DNA from: JBBRYW01 sp038237235
GTDB taxonomy: Bacteria > Actinomycetota > Thermoleophilia > Gaiellales > Gaiellaceae
Reading direction: 5' to 3'
DNA length: 40,851 bases
Assembly: GCA_038237235.1 (NCBI GenBank)
Contig: JBBRYW010000010.1
Coordinates: forward strand, 1 to 40,851
The notes below the pieces were generated by a model that was not told the origin of the DNA, did not search any database, and saw nothing but the letters and a program-made list of their open reading frames with translations. Made by a program: the position numbers and the translations under genes. Positions 39,382 through 40,851 of this stretch are shown one piece after another. Positions within the stretch are counted from its first letter, which is position 1; the number at the start of each line of letters is the position of its first letter.

Positions 39382-40629
39382 ATGGCGCGGCCGGTGAGTG
39401 GATCGAGTCTAGACGTACAGATACGGCGCAACACGGCGTTGCTCGCCGCCGTGGTCGCCGTGAACTCGGCTGTCCTGCAGCTCGTTGCTGCGATCTCATC
39501 GCTCACGTTCGTGCAGGTGACGGGTGTAGAACGCCTGCTGGGGCTCGGCCCCGCCATCTTCCTGACCTCCTCGGCTCTGACGGCGCTTCCGGCCGGCCGC
39601 GCCATGGACAGGTTCGGCAGAGTGCCGGTGATCGCCACCGGCTTCGGTTGCGGCGCGGTCGGCTGCCTCCTGACGGCACTCGGAACGAAAGCGGGGTCGG
39701 CCGCTGCGGTCGTCCCCGGGATCGCGCTCGTCGGTTCCTCGGGCGCCGTCGCGCTCCTCATCCGCACTGCCGCGGGAGACATGTATCGGCCGGAACGCCG
39801 CGCGCGAGGCATCGCACTCGTGCTCTCGGGTGCCGTGCTCGGCGCGATCCTCGGCCCCGCGTTCTTCAGTCCGCTCTTCGCCGGCAGAGATCTCGAGGCA
39901 GCTTCGTTGACGTTGCCCTGGGTCGCCGCCGCGGGCTTCTGCATTGTTGCCATGACCATCACGCTCTTCGTTCGCCCGGACCCCAAGCGAATCGGCGAGC
40001 TGCTCGCGACCGACAACCGCACGACAGCCGACGCCGTGACCCTGCTAGAGCTGCTGCGGCGCCCGGGAGTGGTCCCGTCGCTGCTCGCCGGCCTGGCCAG
40101 CTACGGGGTGATGGCCTCGCTGATGAACCTCGCCGGCTACGTCGTGGTCGATCACCATCACCACGAGCAGCACGCGGTCTTCCCGATCATCGGCGCGCAC
40201 GTGCTGGGGATGTACGCCCTCATCCTGGTCGTCGGAGCGCTGATCGACCGGATCGGACGGACACCCGCACTCGGCGGTGGGCTTGCCGTCATGGCCCTCT
40301 CCAGCGCCGGCCTCGCGTGGTTCGAGAGCGTGCCCGCGACGGCCGCCTTGCTCTTCGGGCTCGGGCTCGGCTGGAGCCTCTCCTTCGTTGCAGCAACGGC
40401 GCAGCTCGCCGACCAGACGAGCCCGGCCGAGCGAGGCAAGCTGCTCGGCCTGAACGACCTGCTCGCGTCGCTCTTCGCAGCGTCGCTGGCACTCATTGGC
40501 GGCTACACGCTCGATGCGATGGGTGTCGCCGCGATCGCCGTCGGCGCGGCCACGATCGTCCTGCTCCCGCTGCTCTGGATCTTTCGCCTCGGGCCATCGT
40601 CGGTCAGGCCGCTGCGCGAGGCAGGCTAA
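39382..40629 (+). CDS. Major facilitator superfamily transporter
   Basis: 415 residues with 12 predicted helices. The first cytoplasmic loop carries the MFS signature GRAMDRFGRVPV and the equivalent second-half loop is ALIDRIGRTPALGGG. A His-rich stretch (VVDHHHHEQHAVF) lies between helices 7 and 8. Substrate unknown; general drug/metabolite exporter type. ATG 39382 has no ribosome-binding site; it begins 26 bp after the glycosylase stop, so expression may depend on upstream transcription. Confidence 0.85.
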   Translation: MARPVSGSSLDVQIRRNTALLAAVVAVNSAVLQLVAAISSLTFVQVTGVERLLGLGPAIFLTSSALTALPAGRAMDRFGRVPVIATGFGCGAVGCLLTALGTKAGSAAAVVPGIALVGSSGAVALLIRTAAGDMYRPERRARGIALVLSGAVLGAILGPAFFSPLFAGRDLEAASLTLPWVAAAGFCIVAMTITLFVRPDPKRIGELLATDNRTTADAVTLLELLRRPGVVPSLLAGLASYGVMASLMNLAGYVVVDHHHHEQHAVFPIIGAHVLGMYALILVVGALIDRIGRTPALGGGLAVMALSSAGLAWFESVPATAALLFGLGLGWSLSFVAATAQLADQTSPAERGKLLGLNDLLASLFAASLALIGGYTLDAMGVAAIAVGAATIVLLPLLWIFRLGPSSVRPLREAG

Positions 40630-40641
40630 ACGCCCGGCTGG

Positions 40642-40647
40642 TACACT
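40642..40647 (+). promoter_or_regulatory. -10-like TACACT of rplM
   Basis: GG-TACACT, 43 bases before the rplM ATG. Transcription from about 40654 would start just ahead of the T-tailed hairpin, placing it in the rplM leader. No firm -35 box. Confidence 0.4.
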
Positions 40648-40655
40648 CGCCGCTC

Positions 40656-40681
40656 GGCGGACGCCTGTCCGCCCCTTTTTT
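40656..40681 (+). terminator. Hairpin + T6 between MFS gene and rplM
   Basis: 7-bp stem GGCGGAC / GTCCGCC, 4-nt loop GCCT, then CC and six T: a canonical intrinsic terminator, the only one of this form I found. It ends 9 bases before the rplM start, so it either ends MFS transcription or acts as an attenuator in a ribosomal-protein leader. Confidence 0.7.
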
Positions 40682-40689
40682 GTCTGAAG

Positions 40690-40851
40690 ATGAAGACCTG
40701 GAATGCAAAACCGAATGAGGTCGACCGCGCCTGGTACGTGGTCGACGCCGAGGGGAAGACCCTGGGCCGGCTCGCCACGCAGATCGCCGACACTCTTCGA
40801 GGCAAGCGCAAGGCGCAGTACACGCCGCACGTGGACACGGGCGATTTCGTC
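40690..40851 (+). CDS. rplM: 50S ribosomal protein L13, 5' part
   Basis: 54 codons to the window edge, reading MKTWNAKPNEVDRAWYVVDA, EGKTLGRLATQIADTLRGKR, KAQYTPHVDTGDFV: the invariant N-terminus of L13 (RxWYVVDAxGxxLGRLAxxIAxxLRGKxK). rpsI (S9) is expected just beyond the window. ATG 40690 follows GAAGA; no strong Shine-Dalgarno. Confidence 0.95.
   Translation, partial: MKTWNAKPNEVDRAWYVVDAEGKTLGRLATQIADTLRGKRKAQYTPHVDTGDFV

Overview
This is a high-GC chromosomal window, densely packed and rich in GTG/TTG starts, ATGA/GTGA gene overlaps and -10-like hexamers placed only 6-8 nt before start codons (a leaderless-mRNA signature). The housekeeping content (guaB-guaA, murI-rph, pyrE-HU-pyrF, start of rplM) and the style of the genes suggest an Actinomycetota chromosome, probably a deep-branching class such as Thermoleophilia. 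That placement is an inference from gene content, not a search. Several genes are broken by frameshifts, so either real decay or assembly error is present.

Layout. 0-7 kb: a FabL-type enoyl-ACP reductase (cut by the window edge) behind a small coupled gene, an EamA permease running tail-to-tail into an MprF-like lysyltransferase, 4-hydroxyphenylpyruvate dioxygenase, a decayed adenylate cyclase/ATPase gene, and a DUF2071 protein. 7-13.2 kb: an accessory zone. An IS481-like element with recognisable 15-bp terminal inverted repeats and an 8-bp target duplication (7750-8935) has split a DUF2382 stress gene from a divergent cation-efflux gene. After a fumarylacetoacetase-family gene comes an aminoglycoside-phosphotransferase-like gene plus gene scraps, bracketed by two directly repeated ends of an IS630-type element. 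13.2-17.2 kb: two tandem secreted proteins of the form 'domain + polyproline + PASTA', homogentisate 1,2-dioxygenase, and two tandem small secreted coiled-coil proteins.

17.2-27.7 kb: an overlapping five-gene run (AlkA-like glycosylase, GNAT, GST, alpha/beta hydrolase, rhodanese), a class-I amidotransferase, a secreted protein, then murI-rph-mgtC-rdgB, convergent YihY/BrkB, a roadblock protein, a small membrane protein, pyrE and an HU gene. 27.7-34 kb: pyrF, D-Ala-D-Ala carboxypeptidase, a 1-phosphofructokinase-type kinase, guaB and guaA. 34-38.8 kb: a gene graveyard (vapBC remnant, TetR, cupin tail, LuxR regulator, frameshifted VOC gene) around an intact phospholipase D-like gene. 38.8-40.85 kb: a uracil-DNA-glycosylase-family gene, an MFS permease, and rplM preceded by a hairpin plus T-tract.

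Functionally, three of the four enzymes of homogentisate tyrosine catabolism (HPPD, HGD, FAH family) lie within 13 kb but are separated by mobile and decayed DNA. Pyrimidine (pyrE, pyrF) and purine (guaB, guaA) synthesis genes form the conserved core. The strongest leads for something undescribed are the paired PASTA/polyproline secreted proteins, the paired cysteine coiled-coil secreted proteins, the IS insertion that created a chimeric DUF2382 ORF and replaced the upstream region of the efflux gene, and the phosphotransferase segment bracketed by IS630 ends.
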